Of a DNA stretch of 14,129 nt, positions 1 through 6,885 are shown in pieces. Numbering within the stretch: the first letter of the stretch is position 1; the number at the start of each line of letters is the position of its first letter. A program made the position numbers and the translations under genes. The notes under the pieces were generated by a model. The model ran no database searches, was not told where the DNA came from, and was given only the letters and a program-made list of their open reading frames with translations. The stretch is from CAIQPS01 sp963721365. GTDB lineage: Bacteria; Actinomycetota; Thermoleophilia; RBG-16-64-13. The stretch spans positions 1-14,129 of the forward strand of contig CAVRJE010000001.1 in assembly GCA_963721365.1 (NCBI GenBank), read 5' to 3'.

Positions 1-198
1 GCCTCCACCGGGATGCCTCTGGAACAACTCGGAGAGCGCTTGAGCGTTCTGGGTCCGGTAGAGAGCAGTCCTCACATGCTGCGCTTCCCGGTCGGGGAAC
101 AGGAGTTGGTCGTGTTCTACGACGGCCGGACGATCGTCCGGGGCACGCGCGACGAGAAGTTGGCCAGGGCGCTTTACGCGAAGTACATCGGGACCTAA
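1..198 (+). CDS. ThiF/MoeB/HesA-family adenylyltransferase, C-terminal end (partial)
   Basis: The reading frame is open from base 1 (Ala-Ser-Thr-Gly precedes the first internal Met at 13) and stops with TAA at 196-198, so this is the last 65 residues of a gene that begins outside the window. The tail has the typical end of E1-like ThiF/MoeB proteins: a 'LRFPVGEQELVVFYDGRTIV' type strand, then 'GTRDEKLARALYAKYIG'. Family members adenylate the C-terminal glycine of a small sulfur carrier protein (ThiS or MoaD type) for thiamine, molybdopterin or cysteine synthesis. The ATP- and zinc-binding parts lie upstream and cannot be checked, so the pathway cannot be fixed. A GC-rich palindrome follows the stop. 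Confidence 0.75.
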   Translation, partial: ASTGMPLEQLGERLSVLGPVESSPHMLRFPVGEQELVVFYDGRTIVRGTRDEKLARALYAKYIGT

Positions 199-202
199 GG
201 CG

Positions 203-222
203 GCGGCCGCCCGGGCGGCCGC
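203..222. terminator. GC-only perfect palindrome, possible terminator stem
   Basis: A 20-base perfect palindrome of only G and C (arms GCGGCCGCCC / GGGCGGCCGC) begins 5 bases after the ThiF-family stop. No T-run follows directly; the nearest pyrimidine-rich stretch (CTTCTCTTT) is about 20 bases further on. It may act as a hairpin terminator or mRNA 3' stabiliser. The rest of 199-346 shows only a weak possible promoter (TTGCCG at 267, TACGGG at 291). Confidence 0.35.
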
Positions 223-346
223 GCTGGCGCAACCCCGTTAAGCTTCTCTTTATCCGGAAGTCTCGCTTGCCGATATTCCCGCAGGCGCGGTACGGGCTGG
301 TTGCGGCTCAGGACGCAGCGTGCGTCAAAACGACAAGGAGAATCCG

Positions 347-622
347 ATGGAAGCGTATAGCCATTCGGAGGACCGCCGGGTGCGGGTGAGCATCGAGGCC
401 AGCGATTTCACCGCCGAAGGGCTCATCCACCTGCCGGGTATCCGGCTGTCCGACGTCATGAACGAAAAGGATCCGTTCCTGATCGTCGTCAACGCCGTGG
501 TACTACACAAGAGGCTGGGAAGCGCGGAACAGCGGCCCACCGAGTACGAGACGCTGTTCGTACGAAAAGGGGAGATCAAGTACGTTGTCCCGGTGGACGA
601 CCGGCAACTGCCGAGGTTCTAG
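347..622 (+). CDS. Small DUF6812-like hypothetical protein
   Basis: This encodes 91 residues from ATG 347. That start is chosen over the in-frame GTG at 320 because AAGGAG (335-340) lies 6 bases upstream, ideal Shine-Dalgarno spacing. The protein is soluble, without signal peptide or membrane helix, and beta-rich. A 'VRVSIEASDFTAEGLIHLP' strand pair leads into 'RLSDVMNEKDPFLIVVNAVV' and ends with 'EIKYVVPVDD'. That layout resembles the small DUF6812-type proteins of high-GC bacteria, which have a compact SH3/Sm-like look, but the assignment is from memory of the pattern and no biochemical role is known to me. It appears monocistronic: a hairpin closes it downstream and the next gene is convergent. 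Confidence 0.75.
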   Translation: MEAYSHSEDRRVRVSIEASDFTAEGLIHLPGIRLSDVMNEKDPFLIVVNAVVLHKRLGSAEQRPTEYETLFVRKGEIKYVVPVDDRQLPRF

Positions 623-699
623 AAGATAGGATTGAGCTGAGGGGTAGAGCCGGGTCGCGGCCGGGTGGCGGCCGCGCCGGAAGACGACAGGATGCCTAA

Positions 700-725
700 G
701 AGGGCGGGGAGTGATCCCCGCCCTC
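700..725. terminator. Hairpin between convergent genes, likely bidirectional terminator
   Basis: Perfect 11-bp inverted repeat (GAGGGCGGGGA / TCCCCGCCCTC) around a GTGA loop, placed between the + strand gene ending at 622 and the - strand gene ending at 735. The + strand downstream side is pyrimidine-rich (GCTCTGCTTTC) rather than a clean T-run. Its position and stem strength fit transcription termination for both convergent genes. Confidence 0.65.
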
Positions 726-734
726 GCTCTGCTT

Positions 735-1753
735 TCAGGTCTGTGGCCTCAGGTAGCTCTGTAGCCCCTCCCCGACAGGGGTCGGCTTGAACTCTGGGAA
801 CCTTTCCGCCAGGCATTCCCGGTCGATGTCGGTCACGGCGCCGTCGGCGGCGACGAAATCGACCGCGGCGGGGGAGAGCGGCCTGCCTGGGAAGTGGTAC
901 ATGATGGCTCCCTGGATCTTGCCCACCGTTTTGGGGATGTGCAGGATCGGGCGACCGCGCCCCATGGCTCTCAATGCGAGGTGGAGAAACTGATCGAGCG
1001 TGACCAGATCGGGGCCGCCCAAGCCGTAGATGATATTGCGGGCTCTATCGGGATTGGCGATCAACAACGCGTAGAGCCGGCCGATGTCCTCGACGAACAC
1101 CGGCGTCAGCGGCTCCTGCCCATTGCCGAAGACCGGCACGAACGGTAGATAGTCGGAGTAGTTGATGATGCGGTTGAGGGCCGTGTCGTTCTCTCCGTAG
1201 GCCCAGCAGCAGCGCACGATGCTCCACTCCAGCCCGCTGTCCCGGATGGCCTCTTCGGCCTGCCATTTTGCCCGGTCCCACGTGTAGGGACTGCTCGCCG
1301 AGGTGGTGATCCCGCTCTGATAGAGGAAGCGCGGGGGGCTTGTGGCCGCACCCGGAGGCGTCGGGTCGGGGGCCGCGGCGGTTTCGCGCCGCCGGCATGC
1401 CGTAGACCTCGGCGATCGCCTCCAGCAGGTTCATCGTCCCGTTGCGGTCGACGTTCATGTAGGTCAGACCGCGGTCCGGGTCTTCGACGGGCGCGCCGGC
1501 GAACTGGGCTGCCTGGATCACGGCGTCGACGCCTGCGACGGCGGCGGGGAGGGTTCGCGGCTTGGTGACGTCGGCCTGGACAAAGGTCAGACGGCCGTCG
1601 GCGAGACCCCGGCGGCCGCTTTCGTGCCCGGCGAAGACGGTCATCGCACGGCCGGTCGAGCGGCTCATCGCCCGCACCTGTGGCCGGCGTCGAGGAGATG
1701 ACGGCGATGGTGGTGCCGACGAACCCGGTAGCGCCAGAAACAAGGATCCTCAC
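735..1753 (-). CDS. NAD(P)-binding SDR (NDUFA9/NmrA-like), interrupted by three frameshifts
   Basis: The start is GTG 1753, with AAGGAG 6 bases upstream on the minus strand; the stop is TGA 735-737. The N-terminus reads MRILVSGATGFVGTTI, a glycine-rich GxxGxxG Rossmann motif. The frame then shifts near 1700-1705 into 'RHLLDAGHR' and again near 1676-1679 into 'VRAMSRSTGRAMTVF'. It runs through 'VDAVIQAAQFAGAPVEDP' and 'MNVDRNGTMNLLEAIA', shifts near 1385, and finishes through 'RFLYQSGITTSASSPYTWD', 'RAKWQAEEAIRDSG' and 'VFVEDIGRLYALL'. Two deletions and one insertion explain everything and restore about 339 residues, a normal length. No nonsense codon lies in the coding frames. It is the last gene of a minus-strand operon, 27 bases after the phosphoesterase. 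The substrate is unknown; the sequence resembles atypical SDRs of the NDUFA9-like group. Sequence error is favoured over true decay. Confidence 0.75.
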
Positions 1754-1780
1754 GCCTTCTCCTTTGCGGCCCAGGCGGGC

Positions 1781-2494
1781 CTAGCTCGTCTCGATAGCCG
1801 GCCCGCCGGGCCCTTCCGCCGCGCTGCTCGCAGCCGACTCGGTGGCTATCTGTTCCAGGCTCCGTCCCGTGACAACCGAATCGGGGGCTTCCCGTTCGAC
1901 GTTCGACCCCGGCCGGGCCGCGTCGTCTCGGTGTTTGATGAGCAGCCAGTTGTTCTCTCCCTGCCACTTGGTCTTGACGAGGGCCCAACTACCCGAGAGC
2001 TTCTGCCCGTGGATGACGAACTTCAACTCGCCCTTGGCGAGCGCCTCCTCGGGCGTCAGGACCTCGTGCCCCTTTGCCTCTCTCATCCAGGCGACGTCGG
2101 GCTCCCACCATCCCGAGTCCCAGAGCATAACCGTTCCGCCCCCGTATTCGCCCTCCGGGATGCCCCCTTCGAAGGTGGCGTAGTCCAGGGGATGATCCTC
2201 GACCATCACCGCCAGCCGCTTGTCGGCCGGGTCGAGAGAGGGCCCCTTGGGAACGGCCCAGGATTTGAGAACGCCCTCCAGCTCCAATCGAAAGTCGTAG
2301 TGCAGCCGGGAGGCATCGTGCTTTTGGACCACGAACACCCGGTGGGGGGATGGTTCGGTGCCTGCGGTCTCGGCGCCGGTCGCTTCGGTCTCGCCGTTGG
2401 CGGCAGCCGCCGTGTCGCCCGAGGGCTCGCTGGTGCGATCGAAGTGCCGCTTGTCGCGGTATTCGGCCAAGGCGTCCGGATCAGGGTCAGTCAT
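1781..2494 (-). CDS. Stand-alone LigD-type DNA 3'-phosphoesterase domain protein
   Basis: 237 residues from ATG 2494, with AGGAGG 7 bases upstream. It matches the phosphoesterase module of bacterial DNA ligase D, a Mn-dependent enzyme that trims 3'-ribonucleotides and 3'-phosphates at broken ends in end joining. An N-terminal 'YRDKRHFDRTSEPSG' element (12-26) precedes an Ala/Thr/Glu-rich linker (28-50). The core follows: 'QKHDASRLHYDFRLE' (H59, H65, D67, R69), 'DKRLAVMVEDHPLDYATFEG' (R93, H101, Y105) and 'IPEGEYGGGTVMLWD'. There is no ligase or polymerase domain here or nearby, and no Ku gene in the window. The family's conserved Asp in the KRDF motif (Asp15 of the Pseudomonas LigD module) is His17 here. 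The C-terminal 40 residues are low complexity. It sits mid-operon between a small membrane protein and an SDR. Confidence 0.9.
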   Translation of the reverse strand: MTDPDPDALAEYRDKRHFDRTSEPSGDTAAAANGETEATGAETAGTEPSPHRVFVVQKHDASRLHYDFRLELEGVLKSWAVPKGPSLDPADKRLAVMVEDHPLDYATFEGGIPEGEYGGGTVMLWDSGWWEPDVAWMREAKGHEVLTPEEALAKGELKFVIHGQKLSGSWALVKTKWQGENNWLLIKHRDDAARPGSNVEREAPDSVVTGRSLEQIATESAASSAAEGPGGPAIETS

Positions 2495-2521
2495 GCTCTG
2501 GCCTCCTGAGATCCCAGCGAC

Positions 2522-2746
2522 TTAGAGGTCGGCCTCTCGCTTCTTCTTCTGAGACGAACGTCGCGATAGGGCGAGGAACACGCAGCCGAGGATGAAGAAG
2601 CCGGCGAAAGCCTCAAGCCTCAACACGAGATCGGCCGAGCGGAAGAACCCCATGGTGAGAATGACGGACAGGAAAGCCACGCAGCCGATGAGCATGGACC
2701 ATACGCCCACCCGCCATTTCGACCGTTTTTTGCGTCGTGCCTGCAT
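2522..2746 (-). CDS. Small two-helix membrane protein of unknown function
   Basis: 74 residues from ATG 2746, with GAGGAG 9 bases upstream. A basic N-terminus (MQARRKKRSKWR) precedes a first hydrophobic helix, about residues 13-34 (VGVWSMLIGCVAFLSVILTMGF). A second follows at about 45-60 (AFAGFFILGCVFLAL), with a strongly basic tail (RRSSQKKKREADL). The charge pattern predicts both ends in the cytoplasm. I recognise no family. It leads the minus-strand run, 27 bases before the phosphoesterase gene, and is divergent from mscS. High-GC codon use matches its neighbours, which together with the good ribosome site supports a real gene. Confidence 0.7.
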   Translation of the reverse strand: MQARRKKRSKWRVGVWSMLIGCVAFLSVILTMGFFRSADLVLRLEAFAGFFILGCVFLALSRRSSQKKKREADL

Positions 2747-2815
2747 CTCCAGTTGCTCCTCGCCACTTACCCGGACCCGGTCCGCCCGATCGGGTACGCC
2801 TCGTTGCCTGGGGCG

Positions 2816-2832
2816 TCGCGTACTATACGCGA
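2816..2832. promoter_or_regulatory. 17-bp inverted repeat in divergent promoter region, possible operator
   Basis: Perfect 7-bp arms TCGCGTA / TACGCGA around CTA, directly followed by the 8-base palindrome CGATATCG (2830-2837). It lies between the divergent membrane-protein operon (start 2746) and mscS (start 2878) and overlaps the predicted minus-strand -10 box. A regulator bound here could affect both directions. Confidence 0.35.
2822..2827 (-). promoter_or_regulatory. Candidate -10 box for the minus-strand operon
   Basis: On the minus strand this reads TATAGT, five of six matches to TATAAT, preceded by GCG. It predicts a start near 2815 and a leader of about 68 bases to ATG 2746. No convincing -35 hexamer is present at 16-18 bases. 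Confidence 0.4.
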
Positions 2833-2864
2833 TATCGTCACTCCTCCGCTCAGGTCGTCCGCGC

Positions 2865-2870
2865 TATAGT
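2865..2870 (+). promoter_or_regulatory. -10 box of mscS, predicted leaderless transcript
   Basis: TATAGT ends 7 bases before ATG 2878, so the predicted first transcribed base is the A of the start codon. No Shine-Dalgarno is visible. The -35 region has no consensus match. Confidence 0.45.
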
Positions 2871-2877
2871 GGACGCC

Positions 2878-3723
2878 ATGGGGAGTTTCTGGGACGAGTA
2901 CAAGACCATCTTCACAGACGCCGCGGTATCCATCGCCATACTGGTAGCCGCCTGGCTCCTCTATTGGGCGCTCAAGAAGACGATCAACCGATTCTCCCGC
3001 AGCCGCAACCTGCCCGAGACGGACCCGGGGGCGGAGACACGCTTTCGGATGATCGAGCGGCTCTCCGCGGTGGTGATCTTCTTCATCGCCGCGGGGCTTG
3101 TCTTCTGGGTCATCGACATCCAGGCGCTCAACAATCTGGCCAAGGGCATGTTCGTTTCGGCGGGGATCGTCGGCATCGCTGTCGGCTTCGCGGCGCAGAC
3201 GACCATCGCCAACCTGTTCTCCGGCATCATCATCGCGTTCGCGCAGCCGATCCGCCTCGGCGACAGCGTGAACATCGACGGTGAGTTCGGCAACGTGGAA
3301 TCGATCGGCCTTTTCTACACCCACATCCGGATCTGGGACAACCGCCGCCTGATCATCCCCAACAAACTGCTCTCCGACCAGACCATCCGCAACTACACCC
3401 TCGTCGACCCGCGGAGCCCGGCACTGATCACGCTGCGCCTGCAGTACGGCGGGGACGTCGAACCGGTGCGGAAGCTCCTCATCGACGAAGCTCGGGCGCA
3501 TCCTTTGTTCCTGGCCGACCCGGAACCCTCGGTGCGGGTCGTCGACGCCGACGACATGGGGGTCACGGTCAGGCTCATGGCCTGGACGTCCACCCAGGCC
3601 GACGCGCTGACCCTCGCGACCGAAGTGCGGGAGTCGGTGCTGGGTAAGTTGGCGGGTCTCGCTTCCCCGGTAGGGGTGCAGTGGAGCAGGGCCATGTCGC
3701 AGATGCAGCCGCAGCCCCGGTGA
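2878..3723 (+). CDS. Small-conductance mechanosensitive channel (MscS family)
   Basis: 281 residues, close to the short MscS core length. The predicted order is TM1 (about 13-34), TM2 (about 60-80) and the pore helix TM3. TM3 is glycine/alanine-rich with the family signature ('GIVGIAVGFAAQTTIANLFSG', about 97-117), followed by 'IIAFAQPIRLGDSV' at the start of the beta domain. The cytoplasmic part has the typical 'WDNRRLIIPNKLLSDQTIRN' segment. The channel sits in the cytoplasmic membrane and opens under tension to release osmolytes on hypo-osmotic shock. ATG 2878 is preferred because the frame upstream has no ribosome site and runs through the promoter region. The MFS gene follows 7 bases after the stop, so the two are probably co-transcribed. 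Confidence 0.92.
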   Translation: MGSFWDEYKTIFTDAAVSIAILVAAWLLYWALKKTINRFSRSRNLPETDPGAETRFRMIERLSAVVIFFIAAGLVFWVIDIQALNNLAKGMFVSAGIVGIAVGFAAQTTIANLFSGIIIAFAQPIRLGDSVNIDGEFGNVESIGLFYTHIRIWDNRRLIIPNKLLSDQTIRNYTLVDPRSPALITLRLQYGGDVEPVRKLLIDEARAHPLFLADPEPSVRVVDADDMGVTVRLMAWTSTQADALTLATEVRESVLGKLAGLASPVGVQWSRAMSQMQPQPR

Positions 3724-3730
3724 GGCGCGG

Positions 3731-5073
3731 GTGACCGCAGGCGACCTCGGGGCGGAGAAGGACGCGGCCGGGACGCTGATGACCCCTACGGCCGAGGCCG
3801 GAGAAGGCGCGGAACCGCCGGGCCGCAAGATCTGGGGGCTCGAACGCAACGTCTTCTGGGCGGGCGTCACGTCCTTCCTCATGGACGTGAGCTCCGAGAT
3901 GGTCTATTCCCTGGTGCCGATCTTCCTGGCATCGGTGCTGGGGGTCAACAAGTCCCTGATCGGCCTCATCGAGGGGATCGCCGAGGCCACCGCCAGCATG
4001 GTCAAGATGTGGTCGGGCTGGTTCAGCGATCACATCGGCCGGCGAAAGCCGCTGATGCTGTTCGGCTACGGCATCTCGACTCTCAGCCGTCCCCTTCTGG
4101 CGCTTTCGACCGGCTGGGGGATGGTGCTGGGGGCGCGCTTCATCGACCGTTTTGGCAAGGGAGTGCGAACAGCGCCTCGGGACGCGATAATCGCCGATTC
4201 GGCACCCCGGCACGAGCTGGGGCGCTCCTTCGGCTTTCACCGGGCGATGGATCAATTCGGTGCGGTCGTCGGCCCCGCCATAGCGTTCGTGGTGCTCGCG
4301 CTTCACCCGGGCCAGTATCGGATGGTGTTCTGGATCTCGATGATCCCCGGGGTCATCTGCGTGGCCGTGATCTGGCTGTTCATCCGGGAGAAGCGAAAGC
4401 CCCGGGCAGCCGCTCCGGAGGGATCGGATGGCGGGGCCCGGCCGGAGCCGCCGGGGCGGCGGCGCCGGCGAAGCCCGAAGGAAGCCGGTGGCAACGGTTG
4501 CAGCGGCTGCGCGGGCCCCTGCTCGCCTACCTGGTGGTCACGGCGGTCTTCTGTCTGGGCAACTCCTCGGACGTCTTCCTGATCCTGCGCGCTCAGGATC
4601 TGGGAGTCGCCACGGTGATGATCCCCATCCTGTATCTCATGTTCAACTTCGTCTATTCGGCGCTCTCCATCCCGGCCGGCCTGCTGGCCGACCGGGTGGG
4701 CAGGCGCAAGGTGGCGCTCATGGGCTTCGCCGTATTCGCCGTGACCTACGCCTGGATGGCGCTCGCCTCGTCGGCGGCGGCAGCGTGGGGGGTCTTCGCT
4801 CTCTATGGGGTCTATATGGGCATCGCCGACGGGAACGGACGGGCGCTTCTGGGGGAGTTCTCGACCGGGGAGCGGCGGGGCACGGCCTTCGGCGCCTACC
4901 ACATGGTGGTGGGGCTGGCGGCGCTCCCCGCGAGCATCATCGCCGGGGTTCTCTACGACCAGGTGTCGCCGTCGGCGCCGTTCTGGGTCGGAGCGGCGGC
5001 CGCGGTCGTCGCCGGCATCCTGATGCTGGCCATCGTGCCCGAGACGGAGCGGCGCCGCGCGACCCGAAGCTAG
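3731..5073 (+). CDS. MFS transporter (12 TM), one frameshift in the central loop
   Basis: The start is GTG 3731, with GAGG 5 bases upstream, just after mscS; the alternative is ATG 3779. The N-half includes 'MDVSSEMVYSLVPIFLASVL' and a motif A-like loop 'GWFSDHIGRRKPLMLFGYG', then 'RFIDRFGKGVRTAPRDAII'. The frame is lost in a GC-only stretch around 4432-4475 and resumes as 'GAAGAAAPAKPEGSRWQRL', TM7 and a second motif A copy ('LLADRVGRRKVALMGF'). It continues through 'YGVYMGIADGNGRALLGEF' to TAG 5071-5073. One deleted base in the variable cytoplasmic loop between TM6 and TM7 restores about 447 residues, a standard MFS length. The 'DRxGKGxRxxPRDA' segment is typical of a large family of uncharacterised prokaryotic MFS exporters; the substrate cannot be named. 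Sequence error is more likely than loss of function. Confidence 0.8.
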
Positions 5074-5120
5074 GTCTCCCTCCTCGGCTCCTGGGTGTAT
5101 GCTTCGAAGAGGGGACAGGC

Positions 5121-6140
5121 ATGGAATTCGCCGGACAGAGGGTGTTTGTCACGGGCGCCACGGGTCTTCTCGGAAGTGGCGTGTGCCGCCGCCTGCTGGA
5201 CGAGGGTGCCGACGTCGTCGGACTTGCCCGCTCGGCCGCGAGGGCGACCGACCTGGTCGCCCGGGGGGTCACGATCGTGCCCGGGGACCTCAGCCGGCCG
5301 GACGACACCGGGTCGGGTGACACCCTGGAGGACGCGGTTCGCGGCTCGGCGGCGGTCATCCACTGCGCCGGGGTGATGGGCCCTGATTTCGAGAAACCTC
5401 GTTCCTACTTCCGGACCGTCAACGTCGAAGGCACGCGCCGGGTGGCGGAGGCTTCACTGGCCGCTGGCGTGGAACGGTTCGTGTACGTCAGCACCGCCTG
5501 GGTGTACGGGTTCGACGCGGGCCCAGGGACGAACGAGCTCTCCGACCGCCATCCCAGTGGTGACTCTTACTGCGACACCAAGCTGGAGACCGAGAACCTC
5601 GTCCGGGAACTGGTCGAGCGGCGGGGATTGCCGGGTGTCATCGTCCAGCCCACCGAGGTGTACGGCCCAGGGGACCGGAGCTGGACCCTCACGCCGTTGC
5701 GGATGATCAAGAGCGGCCGGATGATGCTGCCGGATGGCGGCAAGGGAGTGATCCAACCCATCTATGTGGACGACGCCGTCGAGGGCATCCTTGCCGCCGC
5801 TCGGCGAGGAGCCGTAGGCGGGGCGTATCTGCTGTGCGGGCCGGCGGTGGTCAGTTGCTCGGATTTCTTCGGGCGATATGCGGAGATGGTGGGCGGGGGC
5901 AGGATGCCCTCGGTGCCCAAGCGGCTGGCCGAAGCGATGGCGGTGGCGCTCACCGGTCTGGGCCGCGCCACAAGGAGACCGGCGCTTCTCACCAGGACGG
6001 CTGTGCGGGGGATCTGCCTGCAGGCCACCTACGACGGAGGGAAGGCCCGACGGGACCTGGGTTTCGAACCGCAGATCGATCTGGTGGCGGGCATGCAGGC
6101 CGTCCGACAGTGGCTCGAAGAGACCGGCGAGCCGAAGTGA
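5121..6140 (+). CDS. NAD-dependent epimerase/dehydratase (extended SDR)
   Basis: 339 intact residues from ATG 5121, with a GAGGGGA-type ribosome site at about 5109-5115. The N-terminal NAD-binding motif is TGATGLLG (residues 11-18). Further landmarks are an acidic end to strand 2, 'VIHCAGVMGP' (residues 80-90), 'NVEGTRRVAEASLAAGVERFV', the serine-containing 'YVSTAWVYG', and the active-site YxxxK as Y150-C-D-T-K154. The C-terminal half has 'VIVQPTEVYGPGDRSW', 'GKGVIQPIYVDDAVEGILAA' and an 'LGFEPQIDLVAGMQAVRQWL' end. Extended SDRs of this build act on nucleotide sugars, sterols or flavonoid-like substrates; the substrate cannot be told. It lies 47 bases after the MFS gene and 10 bases before a decayed WG-repeat gene. 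It is not a recent copy of the 735-1753 SDR, as the two share only fold-level motifs. Confidence 0.88.
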   Translation: MEFAGQRVFVTGATGLLGSGVCRRLLDEGADVVGLARSAARATDLVARGVTIVPGDLSRPDDTGSGDTLEDAVRGSAAVIHCAGVMGPDFEKPRSYFRTVNVEGTRRVAEASLAAGVERFVYVSTAWVYGFDAGPGTNELSDRHPSGDSYCDTKLETENLVRELVERRGLPGVIVQPTEVYGPGDRSWTLTPLRMIKSGRMMLPDGGKGVIQPIYVDDAVEGILAAARRGAVGGAYLLCGPAVVSCSDFFGRYAEMVGGGRMPSVPKRLAEAMAVALTGLGRATRRPALLTRTAVRGICLQATYDGGKARRDLGFEPQIDLVAGMQAVRQWLEETGEPK

Positions 6141-6388
6141 AGGCGGCCAGGTGAGAGTGGCTAAGGGGTTGGCGCTTGCTGTGGCGCTGATGCTGGCAGC
6201 AACGTGCCTGGCCGGGGGTGGCCTTGCGTGTCACGGCGGCACGGCGACCAGCACGTCGGCCACGCTCGCACCGGGCACCACAGCGTCCTCCGCTCCGGGC
6301 TTCATCGATAGGACGGGTGCCTGGGTGCGTCTGGATGGGCAGGAGGGTTACATCGATATCACCGGCACCCGGGTGTTCTTGCAGCAAA

Positions 6389-6433
6389 GGGAACGGCCCG
6401 CTGTTCCAGAAGGTGCATTGTCGTCGTAGCCAC
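6389..6433 (+). repeat. Direct repeat copy A inside the WG-repeat relic
   Basis: 45 bases matching copy B (6692-6736) at about 39 positions, offset by 303 bases. It contains CCCGCTGTTCC and ATTGTCG, which encode the 'PLF-x-EG' part of the WG-repeat unit in shifting frames. Confidence 0.6.
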
Positions 6434-6691
6434 CACCTTGGTCGCGGCGGCGGCGGCGAGCACCACCACCGTACCCGACTGGAACCAAGAAGCTCTCTCT
6501 TTCCGGTGGAGGTGAGTGGCAAGTGGGGCTTCATTGACAGGACGAGCGCTTGGGTGATCCAGCCCCGGTACGATGAGATGCCCGTGTTCGTCTGAATGGT
6601 CTCGCGATCATCGAGACCAGGGGAAGCAACGGCGACTCCCTCTGTGGCTACATCGACAAAACGGGCGCTTAGGTCGTTCTCGTCCAGCCCT

Positions 6692-6736
6692 GGGAAGGGC
6701 CCGCTGTTCCGGAAGGTTCATTGTCGCGGTAGTCAC
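6692..6736 (+). repeat. Direct repeat copy B inside the WG-repeat relic
   Basis: Second copy of the 45-base repeat. The 303-base offset is a multiple of three and equals roughly three WG units, so the pair probably reflects the internal periodicity of the ancestral gene. This nucleotide identity is higher than between repeats of the intact neighbour. Confidence 0.6.
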
Positions 6737-6789
6737 GGATCGACGAGACCGGAAGTCGTCTAGCGTTCCGCCCCGGTCAGCGTCGGCTC

Positions 6790-6823
6790 TTGACAGTCGC
6801 CTTACAGGCCGGCGGGGTACAAT
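6790..6823 (+). promoter_or_regulatory. Candidate promoter of the intact WG-repeat gene
   Basis: A full TTGACA (6790-6795) and a TACAAT -10 (6818-6823) precede ATG 6886. The 22-base spacer is longer than the optimal 17, so the TACAAT may work with another -35 or an activator. The predicted start is near 6830, giving a leader of about 56 bases. Confidence 0.4.
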
Positions 6824-6885
6824 TCTTGACTGGCTGTGCCCCGCGCCGCCCTCGGAAAAACCCTCGACTGCCAGGGGATGCAGGA

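Larger units (their letters stand above)
6151..6770 (+). pseudogene. Decayed WG-repeat lipoprotein-like gene
   Basis: GTG 6151 opens a frame with a hydrophobic signal-like N-terminus (VRVAKGLALAVALMLAATCL). Cysteines at 19 and 27 sit in poor lipobox contexts. It then encodes WG-repeat units 'GFIDRTGAWVRLDGQEGYID' before TAG 6427-6429. Repeat fragments continue in other frames: 'VVVATTLVAAAASTTT' (from about 6420), 'GKWGFIDRTSAWVIQPRYDE' (ending at TGA 6593-6595) and 'NGLAIIETRGSNGDSLCGYIDKTGA' (from 6596). The last runs into TAG at 6670-6672, where the repeat normally has Trp (KTGAW). At least three frame changes plus a nonsense codon at a conserved position indicate real decay rather than only sequence error. 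It stands directly upstream of an intact paralogue and looks like the remains of a tandem duplication. The 3' limit is approximate. Confidence 0.7.

Noticed and set aside
1562..2509. 315-codon open frame on the plus strand across the SDR and phosphoesterase genes
   Set aside because: It spans two genes that are clearly coded on the other strand and matches nothing recognisable.
2767..3882. 371-codon open frame on the minus strand opposite mscS
   Set aside because: It is antisense to a gene with clear family motifs, has no ribosome site or recognisable domain, and is Arg/Pro/Gly/Asp-rich as expected from high-GC shadow frames.
4428..5120. N-terminal extension of the 5121 SDR across the MFS gene
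   Set aside because: The extra frame is Gly/Arg-rich shadow sequence of the MFS gene; ATG 5121 has a ribosome site and gives the expected Rossmann N-terminus.
6670..6672. TAG read as a sense codon (recoding)
   Set aside because: The surrounding gene is broken in several frames, TAG is used as a normal stop in many genes here, and no suppressor system is visible.
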